Source of the DNA: Chromatiales bacterium
Lineage (GTDB): Bacteria; Pseudomonadota; Gammaproteobacteria; Xanthomonadales; SZUA-36
Direction: 5' to 3'
DNA length: 39,608 bases
NCBI GenBank assembly: GCA_024640025.1
Contig: JAHEFT010000152.1
Location: 1-39,608, forward strand
Shown: piece by piece, positions 10,718 through 19,373 of the stretch
Layout of the letters: each line of letters opens with the position of its first letter
How positions within the stretch are numbered: position 1 is the stretch's first letter
The notes under the pieces: generated by a model
What the model saw: only the letters and a program-made list of their open reading frames with translations
Database searches by the model: none
Told to the model about the DNA's origin: nothing
Program-made: the position numbers and the translations under genes

Positions 10718-10766
10718 CTTGAATCAATCGATAATTATCAGGTTTTTTGGGGCGTCGAATCGGACA

Positions 10767-11942
10767 CTAACCCAGGGCACGCATACCTTCTTCGAGCCCC
10801 CGTACGGTGAGCGGGTACATCCGTTCTTCCATCAACTCTGCCATCATCTTTATCGATGCGGTGTATTCCCATCGATTTACCGGCTCAGGATTCAGCCAGA
10901 TCGCCTTGGGGTAGGTAAGCAGCAGGCGTTTCATCCAGGTTGCCCCGGCCTCCTCGTTCCAGTGCTCCACACTGCCGCCCGGATAGTGGATTTCGTAAGG
11001 GCTCATCGTGGCGTCGCCGACCAGGATGAGCTTGTAATCGGCTGAATACTTGTGCAGCACATCCATCAGCGGTGTACGGTCCGAATGCCGGCGCTGGTTG
11101 TCTTTCCAGACACCCTCGTAAACGCAGTTGTGGAAGTAAAAATACTCCAGGTGTTTAAACTCGCCGCGCGCGGCCGAGAAAAGCTCCTCGCAGACCCGCA
11201 CGTGATCATCCATCGATCCGCCGGCATCCAGGAACAACAACACTTTCACCGCATTGTGCCGCTCCGGCACCATCTTGATGTCCAGCAGGCCGGCGTTGCG
11301 GGCCGTGGATTCAATCGTATCCGGCAGGTCCAGCTCATCGGCTGCGCCTTCCCGCGCAAAACGGCGCAGCCGGCGCAGGGCGACTTTCAGGTTGCGCGTT
11401 CCCAGTTCCACCGAGTCATCAAGATTGCGGAACTCGCGCTTGTCCCAGACTTTGACCGCCCGCCGGTGGCGTGAACCCTCCTGGCCAATGCGGATGCCCT
11501 CGGGGTTATACCCATAGGCACCGAACGGCGAGGTGCCGCCGGTGCCGATCCATTTGCTGCCGCCCTCGTGACGGCCTTCCTGTTCCTCCAGGCGTTTGCG
11601 CAGCGTCTCCATCAGTTTTTCCCAGCCACCCAGCGATTCGATCAGGGCCTTGTCCTCATCCGACATCAGCCGTTCGAAATTGCGGCGCAGCCATTCCTCC
11701 GGGATTTCGGCTGCATCATCCCCGAACAGTTCCTGGATGCCCTTGAAGTGGGCGGAAAATACGCGGTCGAATCGGTCAAACAGCGCTTCGTTCTTCACCA
11801 GGCAGGCACGTGCCAGGTAATAGAATTCCTCCACGCTGTAACCGGCAATGCGTTTCTCCAGTACCTCGAGCAGGGTCAGAAACTCCGTGATGGAGACCTT
11901 GATCCCACCTTCCCGCAGCATGAAAAAGAACTGGATTAACAT
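10767..11942 (-). CDS. VWA-domain protein, CoxE-like
   Basis: A 391-residue cytoplasmic protein. The N-terminal helical part (about 1-230) is typical of CoxE-type proteins: LIQFFFMLREGGIKVSITEF, then a long charged segment. The C-terminal von Willebrand A domain starts near residue 230. Its metal-dependent adhesion site is only partly canonical: DAGGS (239-243) gives the DxGxS motif. The partner AAA+ ATPase lies immediately upstream (24 bases apart, same strand). MoxR/VWA pairs act as chaperone machines that load metals or finish assembly of enzyme complexes; the client is unknown. The ATPase/VWA pair makes the CoxE label firm at family level only; this is not evidence for CO dehydrogenase, which is absent here. 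Confidence 0.85.
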   Translation of the reverse strand: MLIQFFFMLREGGIKVSITEFLTLLEVLEKRIAGYSVEEFYYLARACLVKNEALFDRFDRVFSAHFKGIQELFGDDAAEIPEEWLRRNFERLMSDEDKALIESLGGWEKLMETLRKRLEEQEGRHEGGSKWIGTGGTSPFGAYGYNPEGIRIGQEGSRHRRAVKVWDKREFRNLDDSVELGTRNLKVALRRLRRFAREGAADELDLPDTIESTARNAGLLDIKMVPERHNAVKVLLFLDAGGSMDDHVRVCEELFSAARGEFKHLEYFYFHNCVYEGVWKDNQRRHSDRTPLMDVLHKYSADYKLILVGDATMSPYEIHYPGGSVEHWNEEAGATWMKRLLLTYPKAIWLNPEPVNRWEYTASIKMMAELMEERMYPLTVRGLEEGMRALG

Positions 11943-11966
11943 GGCCTTTGGACCTGCCGGTCCAGC

Positions 11967-12821
11967 CTAACGGCCGTCCCGCTGGTTGAGAAATATCAAC
12001 CGCTCGAACAGGTGAACGTCCTGCTCGTTTTTCAGCAATGCCCCGTGCAACGGCGGCAGCGTCTTGCGGCGGTCATCGCCGGACAGCGCCTCGGGCGGGA
12101 CATCTTCGGCCAGCAGGAGCTTCAGCCAATCCAGGAGCTCTGAAGTCGAAGGCTTTTTCTTCAATCCCGGCACCTCGCGCAGGTCGTAAAAGGCATGCAG
12201 CGCCTCGTTGAGCAGCTCCTTCTTGAGATTCGGATAATGCACGTCAACGATATCCCGCATGGTATCGGCATCGGGGAAGCGAATGTAGTGAAAAAAGCAG
12301 CGGCGAAGGAACGCGTCCGGCAACTCCTTCTCGTTGTTGCTGGTGATCACGATGATCGGCCGGTGTTTCGCCACCACGGTCTGGTGCGTTTCGTAAACGT
12401 AGAACTCCATCCTGTCGAGTTCTCGCAGAAGATCATTCGGGAACTCAATGTCCGCCTTGTCGATTTCGTCAATCAGAAGAACCGGCTGGATTTCCTGTTC
12501 GAAGGCCTCCCACATCGGGCCTTTCACGATGTAGTTGGCGATGTCGTGGACGCGCTCATCTCCCAGTTGCGAATCCCGCAGACGGGCGACGGCGTCATAT
12601 TCGTACAGCCCCTGTTGCGCCTTGGTGGTCGACTTCACGTGCCATTGCAACAGGGGTCGTTCCAGCCCACGGGCAATTTCTTCCGCGAGTTGGGTCTTGC
12701 CTGTGCCCGGCTCCCCCTTGATCAGTATCGGCCGGCCCAGCGTCACGGCGGCATTGACGGCAGTCATCAGGTCCTCGGTAGCAACGTAACGGTCGGTGCC
12801 GGTGAAGCGCAGGTCGGTCAT
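11967..12821 (-). CDS. MoxR-family AAA+ ATPase (CoxD-like)
   Basis: A 284-residue AAA+ ATPase. Walker A is GEPGTGKT (36-43), Walker B VLLIDEID (114-121), sensor 1 ITSNNEKELPDAFLRRC, with an arginine-finger region right after. The C-terminal lid helices (SELLDWLKLLLAEDVPP) match the MoxR subgroup. It very probably powers the CoxE-like VWA protein encoded next to it; such pairs remodel or metallate target enzymes. The closest non-linked gene products are the fatty-acid enzymes (fabAB) downstream and a FAD oxidase on the other strand, neither an obvious client. Confidence 0.9.
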   Translation of the reverse strand: MTDLRFTGTDRYVATEDLMTAVNAAVTLGRPILIKGEPGTGKTQLAEEIARGLERPLLQWHVKSTTKAQQGLYEYDAVARLRDSQLGDERVHDIANYIVKGPMWEAFEQEIQPVLLIDEIDKADIEFPNDLLRELDRMEFYVYETHQTVVAKHRPIIVITSNNEKELPDAFLRRCFFHYIRFPDADTMRDIVDVHYPNLKKELLNEALHAFYDLREVPGLKKKPSTSELLDWLKLLLAEDVPPEALSGDDRRKTLPPLHGALLKNEQDVHLFERLIFLNQRDGR

Positions 12822-12857
12822 CAGGCTTTTCTCGCAAACTTAAAAACGTATTCTAAC

Positions 12858-12880
12858 GTAGGTGCGGCTGAAGCCGCGAC
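12858..12880. repeat. REP-like palindrome
   Basis: A short intergenic palindrome with arms GCGGCT (12864-12869) and AGCCGC (12872-12877) inside GTAGGTGCGGCTGAAGC and the following CGCGAC. This looks like the REP units common in gammaproteobacterial genomes. A degenerate relative (GTAGGAGCGGCT) follows the soeC stop near 20315. Confidence 0.5.
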
Positions 12881-12969
12881 AAGACTCAGGCAAGGAGGCT
12901 AAGGCCTGCCCATTCACCGTGCTCCCCCAACTTTGAATTGCCTACAGTTCGCTCTGGCTAAAAAGCATA

Positions 12970-13078
12970 GGTGTGGGACCGGGTGCCTGTTGTCAGGACA
13001 ATCGGCTGTCGGGAACAGCCGCTTAGCGCCCATGGAAGGCTTGAGCGTGTCCTGACAACAGGTAGCCGGTTCCACACC
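12970..13078 (+). repeat. Large nested inverted repeat (three-way-junction fold)
   Basis: The outer arms are 31 bases each (12970-13000 and 13048-13078): 28 Watson-Crick pairs, one G-G mismatch (12983/13065) and two positions that pair as G-U in plus-strand RNA (12977/13071 and 12985/13063). Inside sit two further hairpins: CGGCTGT/ACAGCCG (13003-13009 with 13015-13021, perfect) and a weaker one over 13022-13045. It lies upstream of the FAD oxidase gene, in its sense orientation. It may be a palindromic mobile repeat, a DNA cruciform or a structured leader RNA. The rest of the 386-base gap (12822-13207) holds only the REP-like site and the oxidase ribosome site. Confidence 0.75.
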
Positions 13079-13207
13079 GGGTGCGAAGTGCCGGTGTCGG
13101 ACTGGCACGGGTTTCAACAGCAACGGCACGCGTATAGAAAACTTTTTGCGCGTGGAGTATGTTTACGCGGTACTGTCAAAAAAAATAATCAACCAGGGAG
13201 AGCATTC

Positions 13208-14710
13208 ATGAAACGACGTCTATTCCTCCAGTCCTCTGTCGCAGCGGCAGTCGCCGCATCACTACCGGCGTCCCAGGCAATTGCAGCCGCGTTGGCTACG
13301 ATGACCGAGGTTGTCGGCAATGTGAACGCAGTGACCGGCAATGGCGCCCAGGTCACGCTGGAACAGGCCGCGATCCAGGAACTGAGCGATAGCCTGCGCG
13401 GCCGGCTCCTGCTGCCGGGCGCCGAGGGATATGACGCAGCGCGCGCCGTCCTCAACCCCACCATCAACAAGTTTCCCGCGCTGATCGTCCAGCCAAGCGG
13501 CGCCGCTGACATCATGGCGGCCGTGACTTTTGCCCGCGAACGTGAACTGCTGCTTGCCGTAAAATGCGGAGGGCATAGTTTCTCGGGTAAGTCGACCTGT
13601 GAGGGAGGTATGCAGATCGATCTTTCGAGCTTCCGTAATGCACGGGTCGATGTGGACGCGCGTACAGCTTACATCGCCGGTGGCAGTCTGCTGGCCGGTC
13701 TGGACCACGAAGCCATGGCACAGGGCCTGGTCACCACAGCCGGCACAGTCTCTCACACCGGTGTCGGGGGCCTGACCCTTGGCGGCGGATTCGGGCGACT
13801 GGCGCGGCGCTTCGGACTGGCGCTCGATAACGTCACCGGCGTGGATATCGTCACGGCAGATGGCAAGCTTCTGCATGCCGACGCCAATGAGCACCCGGAC
13901 CTTTTCTGGGGTGTGCGCGGGGGCGGCGGTAATTTTGGCGTCGTCACCAATTTCGAGTTCAGGCTCCACCCCATGCAACGGACCGTGATCGGCGGCGATA
14001 TTGTGTACCCGATGGACAAACTCGGGGACGTGCTTCGCTTCTACGCCGACTACGTGACCGAAGCCCCCGATGACCTGTACCTGGATTTCGCCGTGTTTTC
14101 CGACCCCGGAACGACAGAAGGAGGCGTGGTGCTAAGCTCCTGTTATTCCGGCCCGGCAGACGGCGCTGACAAAATTTATTCATTGATAGAAAAAGTCGGC
14201 ACACCAAAATTCAACGGTACCGCCAGCATTGATTACGTTGCCCTGCAACGCAGTTGGGACAATACCGATCCCCGGACCAAGGGAAGCTACCTCAAGTCCG
14301 GATTCATCGATGAGTTTCCCGACGCGCTGGTGGACACCATCCTGCAGAAATACAAGGCGCTCAACGAGCGTGGTACCACGATGTTTTTCCAGCATTCCGG
14401 CGGAGCAATCGGGCGGGTTCCCGCCGACGCCACCGCGTTCGCGCACCGCAAATCCATCGCCAACATGTTCGCCGTTGTGGAGTGGCCGCTGGATGAACCG
14501 GCCGAGTCACACGTCAAGTATGTCAAGGACTACTGGAAAGACTTTGAACCGTTCACCGATGGCTGGTACACCAATGAAGTGGCGGACCACACGGATAAAA
14601 CCGTTAATGGCAATTACCAGGGCAACTATGCGCGCCTGTTACAGGTGAAGAACGCCTACGACCCGACCAACCTGTTCAGGCTGAACGCCAACGTAAAGCC
14701 AACCGTTTAA
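13208..14710 (+). CDS. Tat-exported FAD-linked oxidase (berberine-bridge type)
   Basis: A 500-residue flavoprotein. The N-terminus KRRLFLQSS matches the twin-arginine export motif, followed by an Ala-rich hydrophobic stretch, so it should be folded in the cytoplasm and exported to the periplasm. The FAD-binding PCMH domain covers about 85-265. CGGHSFSG holds H123, the usual covalent flavin attachment. The second, cysteine attachment of bicovalent members is absent: the expected place reads TAGTVSHTGVGG. WGVRGGGGNFGVVT completes the flavin fold. The C-terminal BBE motif (NYARLLQVKNAYDPTNLFR) is intact. Such enzymes oxidise sugars, alkaloid-like amines or lactone-forming alcohols with oxygen; the substrate is unknown. 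I start at 13208 because GGGAG is seven bases upstream and the Tat motif begins there; the frame is open further upstream through the inverted repeat. Confidence 0.88.
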   Translation: MKRRLFLQSSVAAAVAASLPASQAIAAALATMTEVVGNVNAVTGNGAQVTLEQAAIQELSDSLRGRLLLPGAEGYDAARAVLNPTINKFPALIVQPSGAADIMAAVTFARERELLLAVKCGGHSFSGKSTCEGGMQIDLSSFRNARVDVDARTAYIAGGSLLAGLDHEAMAQGLVTTAGTVSHTGVGGLTLGGGFGRLARRFGLALDNVTGVDIVTADGKLLHADANEHPDLFWGVRGGGGNFGVVTNFEFRLHPMQRTVIGGDIVYPMDKLGDVLRFYADYVTEAPDDLYLDFAVFSDPGTTEGGVVLSSCYSGPADGADKIYSLIEKVGTPKFNGTASIDYVALQRSWDNTDPRTKGSYLKSGFIDEFPDALVDTILQKYKALNERGTTMFFQHSGGAIGRVPADATAFAHRKSIANMFAVVEWPLDEPAESHVKYVKDYWKDFEPFTDGWYTNEVADHTDKTVNGNYQGNYARLLQVKNAYDPTNLFRLNANVKPTV

Positions 14711-14711
14711 C

Positions 14712-14737
14712 GCAGGAGCGGATTTATCCATTCCTGC
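14712..14737. terminator. Possible bidirectional hairpin between convergent genes
   Basis: The arms GCAGGA and TCCTGC (14712-14717 and 14732-14737) plus an inner GG/CC pairing form a stem between the oxidase stop (14710) and the stop of the converging membrane-protein gene (14745). There is no T-run in either direction, so it would be an atypical terminator. Confidence 0.25.
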
Positions 14738-14744
14738 TGACTGA

Positions 14745-15200
14745 CTATTCCGGAGACAGCTTGTTGACCGCCAGTCCGAGAACAGCCCCGCCGACCAGGT
14801 ATATGACCAGCGCCTCGACGTTCCACCAAACCCAGATCATTTCCGGCAGGTTGAACACGCCGGACCAGCCGGCGGAAAAGCACGCGGAAAACAGGAAAAG
14901 GATGAAACCGTATTTGATGCCCTTGACCATACCAGAACCATTCAGAGCCGACCGGATGTTGTCGTAAATTGCCGTCAGGATGAAGGTGGTGATCAGGCCG
15001 GTGGCGATCCAGCGGGGCATCAATGCCGCCATGTCGGGGGGGACCTGGTTCAGTTCCGGCCGCCAGAAAGACGCATTGGCCATATAAAATTCGGTCAAAA
15101 TACCCTCGTGAATAACCGCTCCGCTGATCATCGACACAACCCACTGCGTTATATAGAACGCCAGGCCGCCCATAAAATTGACTTTTAGACTGAATTTCAT
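14745..15200 (-). CDS. Small integral membrane protein, unassigned
   Basis: A 151-residue protein with four hydrophobic segments, near residues 12-28, 66-82, 96-113 and 118-146. It has no export signal beyond the first membrane helix and no catalytic motif that I recognise. Acidic and aromatic residues (HEGILTEFY, FWRPELNQVPPDMAAL) lie in the long loop between the first two helices. It converges with the FAD oxidase and diverges from another small membrane-protein gene 80 bases away. The ATG at 15200 follows a GGGGG run on the minus strand. The function is unknown. Confidence 0.75.
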   Translation of the reverse strand: MKFSLKVNFMGGLAFYITQWVVSMISGAVIHEGILTEFYMANASFWRPELNQVPPDMAALMPRWIATGLITTFILTAIYDNIRSALNGSGMVKGIKYGFILFLFSACFSAGWSGVFNLPEMIWVWWNVEALVIYLVGGAVLGLAVNKLSPE

Positions 15201-15280
15201 GCTGAACCCCCGGAGAAAGTCTTGTATTTTTTAGTTCTGTCTCTTTATGTATAGCAAATCTGAAGGAAAACACAGTCGCC

Positions 15281-15625
15281 ATGAACCTTTTGAGACTCCT
15301 GCCCGTTATTCTCAGCTTCCTGCTGATCGCCGCTCATTTCTATCGTGCTGGTTACCCGGTGGTGGCCGGGCTCTGCATCGGGATGCTTTTCATGCTTTTT
15401 ATCAGGAAGACATGGGTTCCACGATTGTTTCAGTGGCTGCTGATCCTGGGAGCGCTCGAGTGGCTGCACGCGCTCTACGGATTGGCCGCCATGCGGATTG
15501 CATGGGACCAGCCCTGGACACGACTGGCCCTCATCCTCGGTGGGGTCGCCCTGTTCACCGCGCTTTCCGGCCTGGTCTTCAGAAGCGTAAAGCTACGCAA
15601 GTACTACCGAACGGAAATCGAGTGA
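15281..15625 (+). CDS. Small four-helix membrane protein, unassigned
   Basis: A 114-residue protein with four predicted membrane helices (about 4-20, 24-42, 50-70 and 80-98) and a basic tail (RSVKLRKYYRTEIE). The start MNLLRLLPVILSFLLIAAHF recalls a conserved family of uncharacterised bacterial membrane proteins, but I cannot name a function. It lies 89 bases upstream of soeA on the same strand and could be cotranscribed; a role in assembly or electron transfer for the sulfite dehydrogenase is only a guess. AAGGA is about 13 bases before the ATG, a loose ribosome site. Confidence 0.75.
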   Translation: MNLLRLLPVILSFLLIAAHFYRAGYPVVAGLCIGMLFMLFIRKTWVPRLFQWLLILGALEWLHALYGLAAMRIAWDQPWTRLALILGGVALFTALSGLVFRSVKLRKYYRTEIE

Positions 15626-15714
15626 AATCCGAACACGATTATTTATTACCATTTCCTAATATGCTATGGTTTCACGGATAACCCAGCGAACAAAAACCAA
15701 CCAGGAAAAGGCTG

Positions 15715-18612
15715 ATGACCCTGCGCCAGGAACAGGTAAATACGTCACCCAAAGTCTCTGACAAGGTCAAATACACTACCTGTTACATGTGCGCCTGCCG
15801 TTGCGGCATCAAGGTGCACTTAACAGATGGACAGGTCCGTTACATCGAGGGCAATCCGGACCATCCCATTAACAAGGGCGTGCTGTGCGGCAAAGGCTCT
15901 TCCGGCATCATGCAGCACCTCTCACCCGCACGGCTTTCTGCTCCGTTAAAAAGAACCGGGCCGCGCGGCAGCGGTGAATTTGAAGAAATTTCCTGGGAGG
16001 AAGCGTTCGATATTGCCACGGGCTGGTTGTCTGATATCCGGAAAACAGATCCTCGCAAACTGGCCTTCTTCACCGGCCGCGACCAGAGCCAGTCCCTGAC
16101 CGCATTCTGGGCCACGAAATTCGGCACGCTCAATCATGCGGCACACGGCGGTTTCTGCTCGGCCAACATGGCGGCTGCCGGCCTCTACACCATCGGAGGC
16201 TCGTTCTGGGAGTTCGGTGAACCGGACTGGGAGAAGACCAAATACTTCATGATGTTCGGGGTAGCCGAAGATCACGATTCCAACCCCATCAAGACCGGCC
16301 TGGGCCGCCTGAAAACGCGCGAAGACACGAAATACGTTTCCGTTAATCCTGTACGCACCGGTTATTCCTCCATCGCAGATGAATGGATCCCGATACGGCC
16401 GGGAACCGATGGCATGTTCGTCATGGCCCTGATCCATGAATTGCTGAAGTCGCAAAAAGTCGATCTCGAATTCCTCATCCGCTACACCAACGCGCCGTGG
16501 CTGGTGCGAACCGAAAAAGACCACCCTGAAGACGGCCTGTTCCTGCGTGATGCAGACGGCAACCCCCTGCTCTGGGAAAAGAACCGGGGCCAGGCGGTCA
16601 ACGCATTATTACCGGACGTAACGCCGGAATTAAGCGGAGTTTTCGAGATGCCCGACGGCACCAGGGCTCGTCCCGCCTTTGAAATAATGGCGCGACGTTA
16701 CCTCGGCCAGGAATACTCTGCCGCTGAAGCCGCCGAGGTCACCGGCATACCGGCCGAAACCATCAGGCGCATCGCCGCCGAACTGGCCCACGCCGCTTTC
16801 GAGCAGGAAATTGAGCTTGATATCGCCTGGACCGACTGGGCAGGCCGAAAGCATGACAAGATGATCGGCCGGCCGGTGGCGATGCATGCCATGCGCGGGA
16901 TTTCTGCACACTCCAACGGATTCCACACCTGCCGCGCCATCCACCTGTTGCAGATGCTGCTCGGCAGCATCGACTGCCCAGGCGGTTTCCGCTACAAACC
17001 GCCGTTTCCGCGTCCCTGTCCGCCCGGACCCAAGCCCACGGGAAAACCGGGGCAGGTCAGGGCCGGCGAACCCATGCCGGGTCCGCCGCTCGGTTTCATC
17101 ACCGGACCCGAAGACCTGCTGGTCAATGAGGACGGCAGCCCCTGCCGTATCGACAAGGGCTTTTCCTGGGAACATCCCTTCTCGGCTCATGGCCTGATGC
17201 ACATGGTGATCCACAACGCCTGGGCTGCCGACCCCTACCCGGTGGATACGCTGTTCCTGTACATGGCCAACATGGCCTGGAACTCATCGATGAACTCGCA
17301 GGGCACGATGGAAATGCTCACCGACATCGACGAGGCCACCGGGGAATACAGGATTCCGCATATCATTTATTCCGACGCCTATGCCTCCGAGATGGTGTCC
17401 TATGCCGACCTGGTTCTGCCGGATACGACCTACCTGGAACGCTGGGACTGCGTCAGCCTGCTCGACCGGCCGATCAGTACGGCACACGGACCGGCAGACT
17501 CGATCCGCCAACCCGTGGTGCAACCGGACCGCGATGTGCGTCCCTTCCAGGATGTTTTGATTGAACTCGGCGCCCGTTTGGGTTTACCGGCATTCAGTAA
17601 GGAGGACGGCTCAGCTGCCTGGCCGGGCGGCTATGCGGATTACCTGGTCAACCACCAGCGCCTGCCCGGCATCGGTCCGCTTGCCGGCTGGCGGGGCGCC
17701 AACGGCGACCAGCAGGGTAGAGGTGAACCCAATCCAGACCAGTTGGAACGTTACATAGAGAATGGGTGCTTCTGGCAGCATGAGCTTCCGGAATCCCAGC
17801 AGTACTATAAACATGCTAACAAGGACTACCTGGAGTTCGCGCACGGCATGGGCTTTATCCCGTCCTCGGACCAGATTGTCATGCAGCTGTACAGCGAGCC
17901 TTTGCAGCGCTTCCAACTGGCAGCACGTGGACATGGCGCCTTGCAGCCACCGGAACATTTGCGCGAGCGCATCAGGACCTTTTTTGACCCGCTGCCTATC
18001 TGGTACCAGCCAATTGAGGAATCCATGGTGTCATTGGACAAGTACCCGATCCACGCGATTACCCAGCGGCCGGCCGCCATGTACCACTCGTGGGGATCGC
18101 AGAATGCCTGGCTGCGGCAAATCCACGGCTACAACCGCCTGTGCATGCACCGCGACCTGGCGCATGAACTCGGTGTTACTGACGATGACTGGGTTCACGT
18201 TGAAAGCCACCATGGCAAGATCAAGGCCCAGGTCCGCACCATGAACGGCTGTGAACGCAACACGGTGTGGACCTGGAATGCCATCGGCAAACGCCGCGGC
18301 GCCTGGAACCTCGAAGACGATGCCGCCGAGGGCGAGAAGGGGTTTCTGCTCAATCATTTGATCTCCGAGCTGCTGCCCATTGATGCTGACGGCACGAAAC
18401 GCCGCATGAGTAATTCCGACCCCGTCACCGGCCAGGCAGCCTGGTTCGATCTGCGGGTACGCATCAGCAAGGCCGAAGCCGGGAATGAAGTCAGCGAACC
18501 ACGGTTTGAACCGCTCAAACCCGTGCCGGGCGTGCAGAGAAGACCGAAAATCCTGCGCTTTGGGGAGCAGTTCCTGCCCAAAGGCAGTTGGCGGCGCAAG
18601 GAGCGGTCATGA
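15715..18612 (+). CDS. soeA: Sulfite dehydrogenase (quinone), molybdopterin subunit SoeA
   Basis: A 965-residue molybdopterin oxidoreductase of the CISM (DMSO-reductase) family. The N-terminal cysteines C23, C26, C30 and C58 form the C-x2-C-x3-C-xn-C motif of a 4Fe-4S cluster. Long stretches match SoeA as I recall it from purple sulfur bacteria: GGFCSANMAAAGLYTIGGSF, SVNPVRTGYSSIADEWIPI, DTTYLERWDCVS, AMYHSWGSQNAWLRQIHG. There is no Tat signal, which fits the cytoplasmic SoeABC type and argues against periplasmic tetrathionate, thiosulfate or polysulfide reductases. The reaction is sulfite to sulfate, with electrons passed through SoeB and SoeC to the quinone pool. The start has AGGAAAAGG just upstream. 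The stop overlaps the soeB start (ATGA). The alternative is an uncharacterised CISM enzyme of similar build. Confidence 0.82.
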   Translation: MTLRQEQVNTSPKVSDKVKYTTCYMCACRCGIKVHLTDGQVRYIEGNPDHPINKGVLCGKGSSGIMQHLSPARLSAPLKRTGPRGSGEFEEISWEEAFDIATGWLSDIRKTDPRKLAFFTGRDQSQSLTAFWATKFGTLNHAAHGGFCSANMAAAGLYTIGGSFWEFGEPDWEKTKYFMMFGVAEDHDSNPIKTGLGRLKTREDTKYVSVNPVRTGYSSIADEWIPIRPGTDGMFVMALIHELLKSQKVDLEFLIRYTNAPWLVRTEKDHPEDGLFLRDADGNPLLWEKNRGQAVNALLPDVTPELSGVFEMPDGTRARPAFEIMARRYLGQEYSAAEAAEVTGIPAETIRRIAAELAHAAFEQEIELDIAWTDWAGRKHDKMIGRPVAMHAMRGISAHSNGFHTCRAIHLLQMLLGSIDCPGGFRYKPPFPRPCPPGPKPTGKPGQVRAGEPMPGPPLGFITGPEDLLVNEDGSPCRIDKGFSWEHPFSAHGLMHMVIHNAWAADPYPVDTLFLYMANMAWNSSMNSQGTMEMLTDIDEATGEYRIPHIIYSDAYASEMVSYADLVLPDTTYLERWDCVSLLDRPISTAHGPADSIRQPVVQPDRDVRPFQDVLIELGARLGLPAFSKEDGSAAWPGGYADYLVNHQRLPGIGPLAGWRGANGDQQGRGEPNPDQLERYIENGCFWQHELPESQQYYKHANKDYLEFAHGMGFIPSSDQIVMQLYSEPLQRFQLAARGHGALQPPEHLRERIRTFFDPLPIWYQPIEESMVSLDKYPIHAITQRPAAMYHSWGSQNAWLRQIHGYNRLCMHRDLAHELGVTDDDWVHVESHHGKIKAQVRTMNGCERNTVWTWNAIGKRRGAWNLEDDAAEGEKGFLLNHLISELLPIDADGTKRRMSNSDPVTGQAAWFDLRVRISKAEAGNEVSEPRFEPLKPVPGVQRRPKILRFGEQFLPKGSWRRKERS

Positions 18613-19355
18613 CCTCTTTACCAAAAACGACCGGCAAGAAACTGGGGCTCGTTACCGACCTCGACATCTGCGTCGGCTGCCATGCCTGCGCGGTGAGTTG
18701 CAAGGAATGGAACGCCGGCGGCCACTCGGCGCCGCTCACCGACACCAATGCCTACGGAAAAGATCCGAGCGGTGTCTGGTTCAACCGCGTCCATGTCTAC
18801 GAAACGGATGACGGCGAGAATACCCGTACCGTCAATTTTCCAAGGTCCTGCCTGCACTGCGAGCAGCCGGCCTGTGTGACTGTCTGCCCGACCGGCGCTT
18901 CCTACAAGCGAGAGGAAGACGGCATTGTCCTGGTCGACGCGGAAAAGTGCATCGGCTGCAAACTGTGTTCCTGGGCCTGCCCCTACGGCGCCCGTGAATA
19001 CGACGCCGACGACGGCGTGATGAAAAAATGCACGCTGTGTATCGACCGCATCTACAACGAAAACCTGGAAGAAAGTGAACGCCAGCCGGCCTGCGTCATT
19101 GCCTGTCCGGCCAGGGCGCGCCATTTTGGAGACCTCGGTGACCCGGATTCGAATATTTCCAGGCTGGTTGAGCGACGCGGCGGCTACGCCCTGATGCCCG
19201 AAACGGGCTATCAGCCCGTCAACCGCTACCTGCCGCCGCGTGCGCGCAAGGACCAGGCCGGAGATACCGGCACTGCGGATCATCTCGATGCAGCGGAAAA
19301 CGTGGATTCCGGCCACTCATTCTTCAATTGGCTGGACAAGGCCCTTTCGAGATAG
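18609..19355 (+). CDS. soeB: Sulfite dehydrogenase iron-sulfur subunit SoeB
   Basis: A 248-residue ferredoxin-like electron-transfer subunit with sixteen clustered cysteines for four 4Fe-4S clusters. The first group is C21-VG-C24-HA-C27-AVS-C31. It is followed by CLHCEQPACVTVCP, CIGCKLCSWACPYG and CTLCIDR, with a late CVIACP. It moves electrons from the molybdenum subunit to the membrane subunit on the cytoplasmic face. I start at 18609 because AAGGAG is suitably spaced and the ATG overlaps the soeA stop; the longer open frame begins inside soeA. The C-terminal tail beyond residue 200 is polar and variable. Confidence 0.88.
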   Translation: MTSLPKTTGKKLGLVTDLDICVGCHACAVSCKEWNAGGHSAPLTDTNAYGKDPSGVWFNRVHVYETDDGENTRTVNFPRSCLHCEQPACVTVCPTGASYKREEDGIVLVDAEKCIGCKLCSWACPYGAREYDADDGVMKKCTLCIDRIYNENLEESERQPACVIACPARARHFGDLGDPDSNISRLVERRGGYALMPETGYQPVNRYLPPRARKDQAGDTGTADHLDAAENVDSGHSFFNWLDKALSR

Positions 19356-19373
19356 CAGGAGAGAACAGCACCC

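Noticed and set aside
10767-12821. MoxR/CoxE pair as part of a CO dehydrogenase locus
   Set aside because: No coxLMS genes are present. The pair type is widespread and is next to fatty-acid genes only.
12971-13207. Upstream extension of the FAD oxidase from a GTG at 12971
   Set aside because: The extension crosses the large inverted repeat and lacks a Tat motif or ribosome site; the ATG at 13208 has both.
15715-18612. SoeA as thiosulfate, polysulfide or tetrathionate reductase
   Set aside because: Those enzymes are exported by Tat and differ in sequence. This protein lacks a Tat signal and carries long SoeA-like stretches.
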